DNA of 43,493 nt from Flavipsychrobacter sp. (GTDB lineage Bacteria > Bacteroidota > Bacteroidia > Chitinophagales > Chitinophagaceae). Of the stretch, positions 1-8,600 are shown one piece after another. The notes below the pieces were generated by a model that saw only the letters and a program-made list of their open reading frames with translations, ran no database searches and was not told the origin of the DNA. Made by a program: the position numbers and the translations under genes. The stretch lies in contig JAFIGV010000022.1 of NCBI GenBank assembly GCA_017849575.1, forward strand, positions 1 through 43,493, written 5' to 3'. The number at the start of each line of letters is the position of its first letter. Within the stretch, counting starts at the first letter, position 1.

Positions 1-1
1 A

Positions 2-94
2 AACTTTACGGTAAAGTATAAGGCTACTCCGGGCTTCGCATTCCCTGCCGGCACTTATTCTACCGATGTAGTTTATACCGCTACACAGCAATAA
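2..94 (+). CDS. C-terminal end of an exported-type protein (5' end outside window)
   Basis: An open frame enters from the left edge and stops at TAA 92-94. The visible 30 residues end in GTYSTDVVYTATQQ, alternating polar and hydrophobic residues like the last beta strands of an immunoglobulin-like or adhesin-type secreted domain. A strong hairpin terminator follows 23 bases later, so this is a genuine gene end. The family cannot be named from this fragment; the beta-rich reading is inference. Confidence 0.6.
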   Translation, partial: NFTVKYKATPGFAFPAGTYSTDVVYTATQQ

Positions 95-116
95 AACTCA
101 AGAGAAAACAGCATAC

Positions 117-142
117 AAAAGCTCCGGAAACGGGGCTTTTTT
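117..142 (+). terminator. Rho-independent terminator
   Basis: A 10-bp stem (AAAAGCTCCG with CGGGGCTTTT, one T-G wobble) closed by a GAAA tetraloop and followed by T residues. It ends the transcript of the truncated gene at the left edge and isolates it from the next operon. Confidence 0.85.
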
Positions 143-199
143 GTTGATCTGATGCCGTGCCGCTTTTGTTCGTGTATGTTAAAACTTTGTGGGGTTAGC

Positions 200-249
200 T
201 TGGTTTTCTGCAAACTTGTCATTTACTTTGTATTGCAAAGTGCTTTTTA
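200..249 (+). promoter_or_regulatory. Promoter with palindromic operator overlapping the -7 element
   Basis: ACTTTG (225-230) and CAAAGT (236-241) form a perfect 6-bp inverted repeat with a 5-bp spacer, directly followed by GCTTTTTA and the ATG at 249. TTACTTTG (223-230) resembles the Bacteroidota -7 element TAnnTTTG, and TTGG (200-203) lies 19 bases upstream, the usual spacing for the -33 element. The leader would then be only about ten bases. An almost identical arrangement precedes creD at 1230-1256, so a shared regulator is likely, most simply the winged-helix protein encoded between them (inference). Confidence 0.6.
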
Positions 250-908
250 TGCAGGAAGATAAAAATTCTGTTTCCCTCGAGACGCTTTCCGAAATACGGA
301 GCATCATGGAGCGGTCTGCCCGTTTTCTTTCCCTCAGTGGGTGGAGCGGTGTATGGGCCGGCTGCACCGCCCTGGCTGGTGCTTACGTGGCCTATAAGAC
401 CCTCACGCTCGATGTGCTTAGTTACAACTATATGCTGCAACCTGTACCCGCGTCGGATAATCCGTTTTGTTTTTGCGGTAGCAATTTTTATAAGCCGCTC
501 ATCCTGGCCGTTGTTATTTTTTTGATCGCTCTGGCGGGAGGATATTATTTCACCCGGCAGAAGGTGCGACGTACCGGCGGTACTTTGTGGAATCCGGCTT
601 CCCGGTCTATGGTGAAGGCTTTAGCCTTACCCCTGGTGGCTGGTGCGATTTTTTGCATCGGATTTATGAAATACGGTCATGCCATTTACCTGGCGCCCGC
701 CTGTCTGATTTTTTATGGTATCGCCCTGTTCAATGGAAGCCGGTACACTCTTTCTGAGATACGTTATCTGGGTTTGTGCGAGATCGTACTTGGTGCAGTT
801 TGCCTTTTTGTGCCCGGTTATGGACTATATTTCTGGGCTTTCGGTTTTGGTATATTGCATATTGTATATGGCATCGCTATGTGGAATAAGTATGATAAGG
901 CGGGATAA
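249..908 (+). CDS. Six-helix integral membrane protein, unknown function
   Basis: A 219-residue protein that I do not recognise beyond its setting. The first ~35 residues are soluble and acidic (MQEDKNSVSLETLSEIRS), followed by about six hydrophobic helices, including GWSGVWAGCTALAGAYVAY, LILAVVIFLIALAGGYYF, ALALPLVAGAIFCIGF and two near the C-terminus. I chose ATG 249 over the in-frame GTG at 189, because the GTG would lie upstream of the palindromic operator. It ends 3 bases before the winged-helix regulator gene, so the two are surely co-transcribed. Its place next to a regulator and creD suggests a cell-envelope role, perhaps as sensor or effector of the same response; this is inference. 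Confidence 0.8.
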   Translation: MQEDKNSVSLETLSEIRSIMERSARFLSLSGWSGVWAGCTALAGAYVAYKTLTLDVLSYNYMLQPVPASDNPFCFCGSNFYKPLILAVVIFLIALAGGYYFTRQKVRRTGGTLWNPASRSMVKALALPLVAGAIFCIGFMKYGHAIYLAPACLIFYGIALFNGSRYTLSEIRYLGLCEIVLGAVCLFVPGYGLYFWAFGFGILHIVYGIAMWNKYDKAG

Positions 909-911
909 AAT

Positions 912-1211
912 ATGAAGCAACAGATCGAACAACTCAACAAGGTATTTGACAGCCGTCTGCGTATTGGCATCATGAGCGCATTGATGGTAAATGATGAGCT
1001 GAATTTCAATGATCTGAAGGCATTAATTGACGCCACCGACGGTAACCTGGCCACACATCTTAAGACGCTGGAAGATAACAAGTTTATCAAGGTGCAGAAA
1101 GGTTTTATTGGTCGGAAGACGAATACGGTTTACTCCATTACAAAGACGGGCGAGAAAGCTTTTCGCAACCATCTGGATGCCCTGGAACAAATCATCCGGA
1201 ACATAGGCTAA
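912..1211 (+). CDS. Winged-helix transcriptional regulator (HTH_34/PF13601 type)
   Basis: A 99-residue single-domain DNA-binding protein. It begins with a helix (MKQQIEQLNKVFDSRLRIGI), continues with a recognition region (LNFNDLKALIDATDGNLATHLKTLE) and ends with a wing (KGFIGRKTNTVYSITKTG) and a C-terminal dimerisation helix. This is the compact MarR/PadR-like fold often paired with membrane proteins in Bacteroidota. It starts 3 bases after the upstream membrane protein and is followed after 59 bases by creD. Matching ACTTTG-type palindromes lie upstream of the first gene and of creD but not upstream of this gene, consistent with this small regulator controlling both transcripts and hence itself. 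No ligand-binding domain is visible. Confidence 0.88.
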   Translation: MKQQIEQLNKVFDSRLRIGIMSALMVNDELNFNDLKALIDATDGNLATHLKTLEDNKFIKVQKGFIGRKTNTVYSITKTGEKAFRNHLDALEQIIRNIG

Positions 1212-1229
1212 AAATTTTTTTTGCTCATT

Positions 1230-1256
1230 TTACTTTGAAATAAAAAGTGCTTTTTA
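1230..1256 (+). promoter_or_regulatory. Second operator/promoter copy upstream of creD
   Basis: TTACTTTG (1230-1237), then AAATA, AAAAGT (1243-1248) and GCTTTTTA (1249-1256). This repeats the site at 223-249 with the same spacing and the same GCTTTTTA tail; only one base of the right arm differs. No clear -33 element is seen 19 bases upstream. creD may therefore be transcribed from its own regulated promoter as well as by read-through. Confidence 0.55.
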
Positions 1257-1270
1257 AAAAATAAAATAAA

Positions 1271-2620
1271 ATGGAAACGACAACACAAACACAAGCCGTC
1301 GGGTTTCTGGAGCGAAACCGAAACATCATTAAGGGATTTATCATTGGTTTTCTCATTCTGGTCATGCTTATTCCTACGGCCTTTATCCAGGATCTTGTGC
1401 ATGATCGTCAGGGACGACAGGAAGAAGTGGTGCAGGAGATCAGCAGTAAGTGGGCCGGCGGACAGGTGGTAGTAGGGCCGGTATTGGCCATACCCTATCG
1501 TATATACGACCATGATAAAGACGGAAAAGTCATCGAATCCAGAAGTGAAGCTTATCTGCTTCCCGAACTTCTTAAGGTCAGCGCTGCTATGGACCCCGAA
1601 GTGCGACATCGTAGTCTGTATGATGTCACTTTGTACCGGTCTTCGGCCACACTCACCGGACAGTTTGATCTGAATGCTTTACAGAAACTACGGATTGACA
1701 GTGCCCGCTTCATTTGGGAAGAGAGCCGGCTGCTGCTGGGGATTGATGATGCCCGTGGCCTGGAGGAAGAAGTGGCCTTGAACTGGGGCGGTAAGACTAT
1801 GGTGCTGGAGGCTGGGGTGCCCGACAATCGGGTGGTCAGCAAGGGACTTGGTGTCGCTGTGCCAACAGCGGGTGCAGAAGTCATACCTTTTTCTATGCAG
1901 TTAAAACTTAAGGGCTCGCAATTGCTTTATTTCACTCCGGTGGGTAATACTACCTCAGTGTCGGTTGCTGCACCCTGGAAAGATCCTTCATTCGACGGGC
2001 AATATCTTCCTGTGCAGTCGGAGTTAACGGACAAAGGGTTTAAAGCCCTTTGGAAAGTACTGCAGATTTCGCGCAATTATCCGCAGGTATGGAACGAGGG
2101 CAGCTACGATCTCCGGGCTTCATCTTTCGGTGTACGCCTGATACAGCCGGCAGATAGCTACGCCAAAACCGAACGTTCGGTGAAATATGCCCTTCTCTTT
2201 ATCGCACTCACTTTTACCGTGTTCTTTTTTGTGGAGATCTTTCAGCGCCAGCAAGTGCATCCTCTTCAGTATATTCTTGTGGGCTTTGCCTTGTGTGTCT
2301 TCTACACCTTGCTTTTATCCATCTCAGAGTATGCCGGCTTCAACACAGCTTACTTCATTGCTGCCCTGGCCACCGTCGCTCTGGTAGGGTTTTATGTACA
2401 GGGTATTTTTAAACGATTTCAGATCGCGCTTTGGTTTGCAATTGCGCTCGGAGGGCTCTACACGTATATCTTCATTCTGATACAGCTACAGGATTATGCA
2501 TTGCTTTTCGGCAGTATAGGCTTGTTCGTAATTATCGCAGCTTTGATGTATAGCTCGCGTAAGATTGACTGGTATGGCGCAGCCCGCTATGGTATCGGTT
2601 CGGGCAATCGTTCTGTGTAG
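1271..2620 (+). CDS. creD: Inner-membrane protein CreD (cell envelope integrity)
   Basis: A 449-residue protein matching the CreD family (PF06123) in length and layout. It has one N-terminal membrane helix (residues ~17-35, IIKGFIIGFLILVMLIPTAF), a large periplasmic region of about 260 residues, and a C-terminal block of about six helices starting at SVKYALLFIALTFTVFFFVE. The family motif around FFVEIFQRQQVHPLQYILVG is clear. In gamma-proteobacteria CreD belongs to the CreBC regulon and affects colicin tolerance and envelope integrity; its biochemical activity is unknown. Here the regulator is a small winged-helix protein rather than a CreBC two-component pair. ATG 1271 is 15 bases after the operator-like site. 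A strong terminator follows the gene. Confidence 0.93.
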   Translation: METTTQTQAVGFLERNRNIIKGFIIGFLILVMLIPTAFIQDLVHDRQGRQEEVVQEISSKWAGGQVVVGPVLAIPYRIYDHDKDGKVIESRSEAYLLPELLKVSAAMDPEVRHRSLYDVTLYRSSATLTGQFDLNALQKLRIDSARFIWEESRLLLGIDDARGLEEEVALNWGGKTMVLEAGVPDNRVVSKGLGVAVPTAGAEVIPFSMQLKLKGSQLLYFTPVGNTTSVSVAAPWKDPSFDGQYLPVQSELTDKGFKALWKVLQISRNYPQVWNEGSYDLRASSFGVRLIQPADSYAKTERSVKYALLFIALTFTVFFFVEIFQRQQVHPLQYILVGFALCVFYTLLLSISEYAGFNTAYFIAALATVALVGFYVQGIFKRFQIALWFAIALGGLYTYIFILIQLQDYALLFGSIGLFVIIAALMYSSRKIDWYGAARYGIGSGNRSV

Positions 2621-2647
2621 GCATTTTAACCATAAAACTACTTTTGT

Positions 2648-2691
2648 GACAACTGCGGCTCCATTCAGGAATGCCGCAGTTGTCTTTTTTT
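2648..2691 (+). terminator. Rho-independent terminator after creD
   Basis: A perfect 12-bp stem (GACAACTGCGGC with GCCGCAGTTGTC), 13-base loop and seven T residues. It ends the creD transcript and lies just before the convergent SRPBCC gene. Confidence 0.9.
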
Positions 2692-2719
2692 GCGCAAAGA
2701 ATATTGCCGGCTGCAAAAT

Positions 2720-3172
2720 CTATCCAGCGTCCGGAATTTCTGGTTCTGTCATTCGGGTAAGCTTGTCGAGCGAGTCCTGCCAACCCAGATAGCAGAATTC
2801 AACGGGTATTGCATCGGGTATTCCTTCCTGAAGTATGCGAAGTTCTGTTCCGGCTATAGTCTTTTTCATCCATACCGAGGTAGTCATTACGCCCGGCAGA
2901 TTGGGGTCGTCAAACTGATCGTTGTATTTCAGAAACTCGTTAGGACGAATTTCAAGAAAGGTGCCTCCAAAGGAATGTGCGTGGCCTGTTGAGAAATTGT
3001 GGAAGGTCATCTTGTATGTTCCTCCTTCTGTTGCATTCAGCTCCTCAACCGTACCTACAAAACCATAAGGCGGTAGCCAGGCGGCCATAGCAGCAGGCTC
3101 GGTAAATGCCCGAAATATTTTTTCTGGTGAGGTGCGAATCATTCTGTGCAGGGACACATGGTTGCTGGTCAT
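2720..3172 (-). CDS. SRPBCC / AHSA1-type START-like domain protein
   Basis: A 150-residue single-domain protein. The N-terminus (SLHRMIRTSPEKIFRAFTEP) followed by MAAWLPP, the central GGTYKMTFHNFSTG and the C-terminal LGWQDSLDKL are hallmarks of the AHSA1 branch of the SRPBCC helix-grip fold, which binds small hydrophobic ligands. The length is normal for the family. It is transcribed alone and convergently to creD. The actual ligand or reaction is unknown; many relatives are poorly characterised general stress or ligand-carrier proteins. ATG 3172 fits the family N-terminus, and no alternative start is needed. Confidence 0.88.
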   Translation of the reverse strand: MTSNHVSLHRMIRTSPEKIFRAFTEPAAMAAWLPPYGFVGTVEELNATEGGTYKMTFHNFSTGHAHSFGGTFLEIRPNEFLKYNDQFDDPNLPGVMTTSVWMKKTIAGTELRILQEGIPDAIPVEFCYLGWQDSLDKLTRMTEPEIPDAG

Positions 3173-3548
3173 AAAAGTGGTTTTTCATTTTTTCCTACTC
3201 TTCTGGCTTTTCGGATTCGCCCGTTTTCAATGGTGTCTGCTCCATACGTCATGGGTACATGTATCGCACGGTAAAATTGCTGAAAGTTTTGTGGAAAGAA
3301 GTAGGCAGGAAGTGACGATTACAGGGGGGGAATACGACAAGTAAAGGCAGAGCAAAACTCATGGCCGGCCTGTCAGCGCTGCGTTTTTCTGTTGGTAAAA
3401 TATGTGCTCTTTTTGAAAGTTGTTATCCGCTCGTTAAGGCCGCACCTTTGTTTGCGCTGACCACGAATTCGCCCATTCTTGTGGCTGATTACCTGTACTA
3501 CCAGCTCATCCTATACCCTCATGAGTCTGTTTCTTTTACTTTCCAAAT
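3173..3548. other. Region without a supported gene
   Basis: About 375 bases upstream of the SRPBCC gene. Short frames exist on both strands, but none shows family features, a signal peptide or conserved composition. It should hold the promoter of the SRPBCC gene (minus strand) and, at its right end, that of the small ORF at 3549, where TTTACTTTCC resembles a weak -7 element. Confidence 0.5.
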
Positions 3549-3650
3549 ATGACACCACTGGGAGTTGCCGTGCTCACAACACTGTCCCTGCTCCTGCTTG
3601 CACTACTTACTACTAAAGGAAGGATAAAAGGAGATAAGGACGAAGATTAG
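3549..3650 (+). CDS. Candidate 33-residue single-pass membrane peptide
   Basis: The frame reads ATG to TAG: a short N-terminus (MTPLGV), one hydrophobic stretch (AVLTTLSLLLLALLTT) and a charged tail (KGRIKGDKDED). That is a clean small-membrane-protein layout with positive then negative residues after the helix. A good terminator begins 8 bases after the stop codon, suggesting a real short transcription unit. No family is recognised. It could instead be chance coding within an intergenic region, or the terminator may belong to an unannotated small RNA. Confidence 0.4.
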   Translation: MTPLGVAVLTTLSLLLLALLTTKGRIKGDKDED

Positions 3651-3657
3651 AATTACT

Positions 3658-3686
3658 AACGCTGTGCGAGGGTGCAGCGTTTTTTG
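3658..3686 (+). terminator. Rho-independent terminator after the small ORF
   Basis: AACGCTG (3658-3664) and CAGCGTT (3675-3681) form a perfect 7-bp stem with a 10-base loop, continuing into a T run. It may serve the small plus-strand ORF; the MscS gene ends nearby on the other strand. Confidence 0.75.
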
Positions 3687-3712
3687 CATTGATTTTTCGT
3701 TCATCCTCGTTA

Positions 3713-5557
3713 CTACGATGCCTTCCCCTGGTTCATGCTTCGGGAAGGTGATGAATTTTCTTTGCTCAGGTATGGCTCCGGAAGGGTAGAGGCGTTGCCG
3801 TCGCGCATGGCCCGGTAATGCGGTGAAAGTATTTCGATACCCGCTTCATTACAGCAATCTTGTATGTTTTGGTGTAGTTGGGAATAGATGATGGCCAGCT
3901 TCTCCGGAGCGCGGGTATAGGCGTTGACCTCATAAGCAACATAGAAATCCTGCAGTGAAGTTTGCAGCACAAAGGGTGAAGGTTGGTTTTCTATGAGTTC
4001 CGTACGCAGGGCCGCTGCGATCAGCGCTTCATGCACTTTTTTCCAGGGTAAATCATAGCCTAGCGTCACTGTAGTGTGGACAATTATCCCATGCCCTTCC
4101 GCACCGCGGGTGTAGTTGGTCGTATGGCTCGAGAGCACGGTGGCATTGGGTACAGTTATTTCTTCGTTCTTTATGGTCCTGATGCGCGTAACTAACAAAG
4201 TCTTTTCCAGGACATCGCCGGTGATGTCTCCGATTTTCACTCTGTCGCCCATTCGAAAAGGACGCATGTAGGTAATCACCAGCCCTGCCACGATATTGGC
4301 AATCGCTGAGGACGAACCCAGAGAAAACAAGATGCCTAAAAAAACGGATACGCCCTGAAAAGCGGGTGAGCCGGAACCGGGCAAATAGGGAAATATGATG
4401 ATCAGCATAAAAGCATAAAGCAAAAACTTAACAATGCTGAACGTAGGTTGTGCCCAATCACTGTAAAAGCCTGCAATCTTCAGGTCGCCTCGCTCCACCT
4501 CATCAGCCAGAAACCGGATGCCGCGTATAGCATACCGCGTGAAAAAGTAAACAACCAAAATGGTGAAGAGCTTGGGGAGATAACCGAAAATGCCGCCCAG
4601 CAAGGCTTTGGCGGGGTCAATCACCCAGCGTAGCAAGGTGAAGGTGTACACTTCTGTCTGCGGAAAAATGCTGAACAAAACGGGTAAGGAAAGGTAAAAG
4701 GCCAGTAGAATCACCGCAAACCGAACCACAGCAAGGCTTTTCAGGGAAAACCGGAGGTGCTGTGCCGGCGAAAAGAGCTGATAGTTTTTCAGGGTCACTC
4801 CTTTGAAATATTGATCTTTTCGAAGAATAAGGTAGCGCGACAGACGGCGAAAGAGCCGGTTGATGCCGGAAACCATCAGAACCATACCGGCAAGCGCCAG
4901 TACAACAAAACCTATTCGCTTTCCCCAGTTGATCAGACTATTGTCTCGCTTTTCTTTGCTGATGGTGTCACGTATGGCTTCTGTGTACTGTTTCCCCAGT
5001 GTTTCGGGTGTCTTATCAAAAAAAAGTGCGTCCAGCTCTGTGATCGTCATGATTACCTGATCGTGCCCATAGACTATATCGTAGCCATCGTCGCCCTTGC
5101 TCATATGCAGCGAATCCGGTTTGAAAAAATCGTCGTTGTAGAGATGAGCGATACGCCCGGTAACCGCCGCAGCCCGTTCCGCAGCACTGAAGGAACCCAA
5201 TCGAACATAGATGCTGAACATCGTATCGTGATGGAGCACGACCGGGAAGGCTTGGGCAGTGCGGATGAGTATCGCCACCTTATTTTTCTGCTCCGCTCTC
5301 CTTGCACTATCGCGAAGGCCTATCTCCCGGATCTGTTGTTCGAGTTGTTTTTTCTTCTCATTATCTCCGGCAATAAGTTCCATCTCGTTTCTCAGGCGAG
5401 ACATCAGCATATCGTCTATCTTTTGCTGTTGTTGTTGCATCAGCAATTGTTCTGCCACACGGGTTGTATCGTTCACAGTGCTGTCAGCTTGTGGGCTTTG
5501 CGCCGAGGTATTGATCTGTGCGGCGAGGAACCATAGCAGGAAAACGATTTTTCGCAT
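3713..5557 (-). CDS. MscS-family mechanosensitive ion channel
   Basis: A 614-residue membrane channel, larger than E. coli MscS (286). I start it at ATG 5557 because the protein then opens with a signal peptide (MRKIVFLLWFLAAQINTSAQ); the upstream alternative adds 27 unlikely residues. Next come a periplasmic coiled-coil-rich region rich in Gln and Glu (residues ~30-200), several helices, then the conserved pore helix and beta domain: GSSSAIANIVAGLVITYMRPF followed by RMGDRVKIGDITGDV and VPNATVLSSHTTNY. A cytoplasmic alpha/beta domain ends the protein. Such channels open under membrane tension and release solutes during osmotic downshock. It is the last gene of the minus-strand run behind the metal efflux operon, 142 bases away, and is probably transcribed separately. 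Confidence 0.9.
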   Translation of the reverse strand: MRKIVFLLWFLAAQINTSAQSPQADSTVNDTTRVAEQLLMQQQQQKIDDMLMSRLRNEMELIAGDNEKKKQLEQQIREIGLRDSARRAEQKNKVAILIRTAQAFPVVLHHDTMFSIYVRLGSFSAAERAAAVTGRIAHLYNDDFFKPDSLHMSKGDDGYDIVYGHDQVIMTITELDALFFDKTPETLGKQYTEAIRDTISKEKRDNSLINWGKRIGFVVLALAGMVLMVSGINRLFRRLSRYLILRKDQYFKGVTLKNYQLFSPAQHLRFSLKSLAVVRFAVILLAFYLSLPVLFSIFPQTEVYTFTLLRWVIDPAKALLGGIFGYLPKLFTILVVYFFTRYAIRGIRFLADEVERGDLKIAGFYSDWAQPTFSIVKFLLYAFMLIIIFPYLPGSGSPAFQGVSVFLGILFSLGSSSAIANIVAGLVITYMRPFRMGDRVKIGDITGDVLEKTLLVTRIRTIKNEEITVPNATVLSSHTTNYTRGAEGHGIIVHTTVTLGYDLPWKKVHEALIAAALRTELIENQPSPFVLQTSLQDFYVAYEVNAYTRAPEKLAIIYSQLHQNIQDCCNEAGIEILSPHYRAMRDGNASTLPEPYLSKENSSPSRSMNQGKAS

Positions 5558-5699
5558 GAGCACTTTGCTTTGATAGAGGTCTAAGATAAGCAATGTGCCT
5601 TTGCACTGGAGCTCACCAACCCTGAGCCGGACTGCCATAGCCTACCTCTGCGATGGTACAGCATGCCCTCATTCCGCCTCTGAGCGCGGGTCTTTATCT

Positions 5700-8600
5700 T
5701 CAGATCGTCATGTGCTTCTTCTTCACCGCCCAGAAGTAGAAGATGGGAAACACCAATAGCGTAAAGATGCTTGCCGTGACGAGTCCACCAATGATGACGA
5801 TAGCCAGTGGCTTCTGCGATTCAGAGCCGATGCCTGTAGAAATAGCCGCTGGCAGCAAGCCGATAGCAGCCATCAGTGCGGTCATCACCACCGGACGGGT
5901 TCTTGCCCTCACGCCTTCTTTTATCGCCGTTTCAAGATCCATTTTTGCTTTAAGGTTGTTGTGGAATTGCGAAATGAGGATCACCCCATTTTGTACGCAG
6001 ATACCAAACAAGGCTATAAAGCCAACGCCTGCAGAAATGCCGAAGTTCATGCCTGTAAGATGCAATGCCAGAATGCCACCCACCAGCGCAAAAGGCACGT
6101 TGGCAAGCACAAGTGTTGCATCCTGAATGTTGCCAAACATAATGAAGAGCAACACGAAGATGAGTACCAGACTGATGGGCACTACCTGCGCCAGGCGGTT
6201 TGTTGCACGTACCTGATTTTCAAATTCGCCGGTCCAGCCAATGCTGTAGCCCGATGGGAGTTTTATATTCTTGGCAACATTACGCTGCGCTTCGGCAATA
6301 GTGCTGCCCAGGTCGCGATCGCGAACGGAAAACTTCACACCAATAAAACGCTTGGTATTGTCGCGATAGATAAATGCCGGTCCGGTCACTTTACTGATCT
6401 CGGCAATTTCTTTCAAAGGCACTTTATCGCCACGCATGGTAGGCACCATCAGCCGCATAATGTCGTCTTCATCTTTCCGGTACTCTCTCAGGTAACGGAC
6501 GCGAATGTCGAACTTTTTTTCACCTTCATATTTTACTGTTGCTGTTTTACCGCCTATTGCCATTTCAATAATGCTTTGCGCGTCTGCTTTCGACACGCCA
6601 TAAATTGCCATTTTTTCTTCGTCCAGTGTTACACTTATTTCCGGCTGACCGATGTTTCGGAGAATGCCTACATCTTTGATGCCCTGCACATTCTCTATTT
6701 GTGGTATCACCTGATTAGCGATAGCATCCAGTTCATTGAGGTCATCGCCATAGATCTTCACCGCATTCGATGCATTGATACCCGCCACGGCTTCTGCCAC
6801 ATTATCAATAATAGGCTGCGAATAATTGTAGATAATGCCCTGATAATGTTTCAGTTTTTTATCCATCTGATCTACCAGTTCATCTGTGCTGATCTTTCTT
6901 TTCCATTCTTCCTTCGGCTTTAGATTTACCTGCATCTGCACATAATAAAATCCGCTGGGATCGGTTCCGTCATTGCTTCTTCCCGTTTGCGAGAGTACGC
7001 CATTCACCTCAGGAAATGACATCAGTTCTTTGCGCAGCACGCTCACCATTTTCACGGTTTCGGTAAGCGAAGTGCTCATGGGCAGTTTTGCTTCCACCCA
7101 AAGTGCGCCTTCGTTAAGCGGTGGTAGAAATTCGGTTCCGAGAAACTTTGTAGAGAAAAGCGTAAGTGCAAGTATAGCGATGGATATAATGAAGGAGATA
7201 CGACGGTTGCCAAAGGTCTTTGCAAAGCCGCTGCTTACCATTTTGTTGATGACGTTCACAAATTTGTTGTCCTTTTCGCGAACATCCTTTCGCAATAATA
7301 TCGAGCACAGCACGGGCACAAGCGTGAGCGTAAAAATCAGCGCGCCGAGCAAGGCAAAGCCAAGCGTATAGGCGAGCGGTGAGAACATTTTACCTTCCAC
7401 CTTCTGAAAGGCGAAAATGGGGAGCAGGGCAGAGATGATGATGAGCTTAGAGAAGAAGATTGCCTTGCCCATTTCACTTCCGGTCTTTTTGATCAGTCCG
7501 AGTTTGGAGAGTTTATTGAATTTCTCCATTCCCCATTTATGCGCCAGGTTGTCGAGCGCAACAAAAATCCCCTCTACCATTACCACCGCACCGTCTATGA
7601 TGATACCGAAGTCCACTGCGCCCAGCGAAAGCAGGTTGGCGCTCATGCCTTTTAATTTGAGGCACATAAAGGCAAACAGTAAAGCGAGCGGAATGATGAT
7701 AGAAACGATGACTGTAGTACGCCAGTCTGCCATAAACAAAAAGACGATGACCGTAACGAGAATGATCCCTTCCAGCAGGTTGTGCAGCACTGTTTTGGTA
7801 CAATAGTGCATCAGGTTGTCGCGGTCATAGAAGGTCTTCATTTTCACATCGGGCGGCAGCACCTTTGTGTTCAGTTCTTCGACCTTTGCCTTCAACCGTT
7901 CCAGCACTTCACTCGGGTTCTCACCCTTGCGCATCACCACGATACCTTCTACCACGTCGTCGTTGTTGTTGAGTCCTACCTGTCCTACACGCGGCGCGCT
8001 TGACTCTTGTACTGTGGCAATATTTTTTACCAGCACAGGGTTGCCGTTGAAGTTATCCACCACGGTGTTTTCGATATCGGCTCTCGATGAAAGCAAGCCA
8101 AGTCCGCGCACTACATAAGCCTGTCCGTTTTTTTCTATCACATCGCCGCCCACATTCAGGTTGGCTTTGCTCACGGCTGTGTAGATTTCGAGCGGAGTTA
8201 GGTCGTAGATCTGAAGTTTTGCGGGGTCAACCGATATTTCGTAGATCTTTTCCTGTCCGCCAAAAGCCACTACGTCGGCGATGCCCGGCACGGCGCGCAA
8301 CTGACGGTCAATGGTCCAGTTTTGAAGGGTGAGCAGATCGCGGGTATCGCGCTGCGGACTTTGCAATACATAACGATATATTTCTCCGGTGGGTCCGTAA
8401 GGTGGCTGTACATCAGGCTCAACGCCTTCCGGCAGTTGCACATTGCGTAGCTGATTATTTACTTGCTGCCGCGCAAAAAAGTCTTCCACGTCATCATCGA
8501 AAATGATCTTGATAACCGACAAGCCAAACATAGTAATGCTGCGCACATTGGTTTTGCGCTGCACGGAGTTCATGGCAATTTCTATGGGTGTGGTCACAAA

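Noticed and set aside
3361-3552. A 63-residue open frame upstream of the small membrane ORF
   Set aside because: No signal peptide, family motif or plausible start context; composition looks like chance reading of intergenic DNA.
5961-6923. A 320-residue frame antisense to the RND pump gene
   Set aside because: It lies wholly within a well-supported CzcA-type gene and is rich in Cys, His and Phe, typical of a reverse-frame shadow.
7560-7640. Reading the pump as a Cu(I)/Ag(I) CusA exporter
   Set aside because: Helix IV has the DFGxxxDGAxxxVE pattern of divalent-metal pumps, not the CusA pattern.
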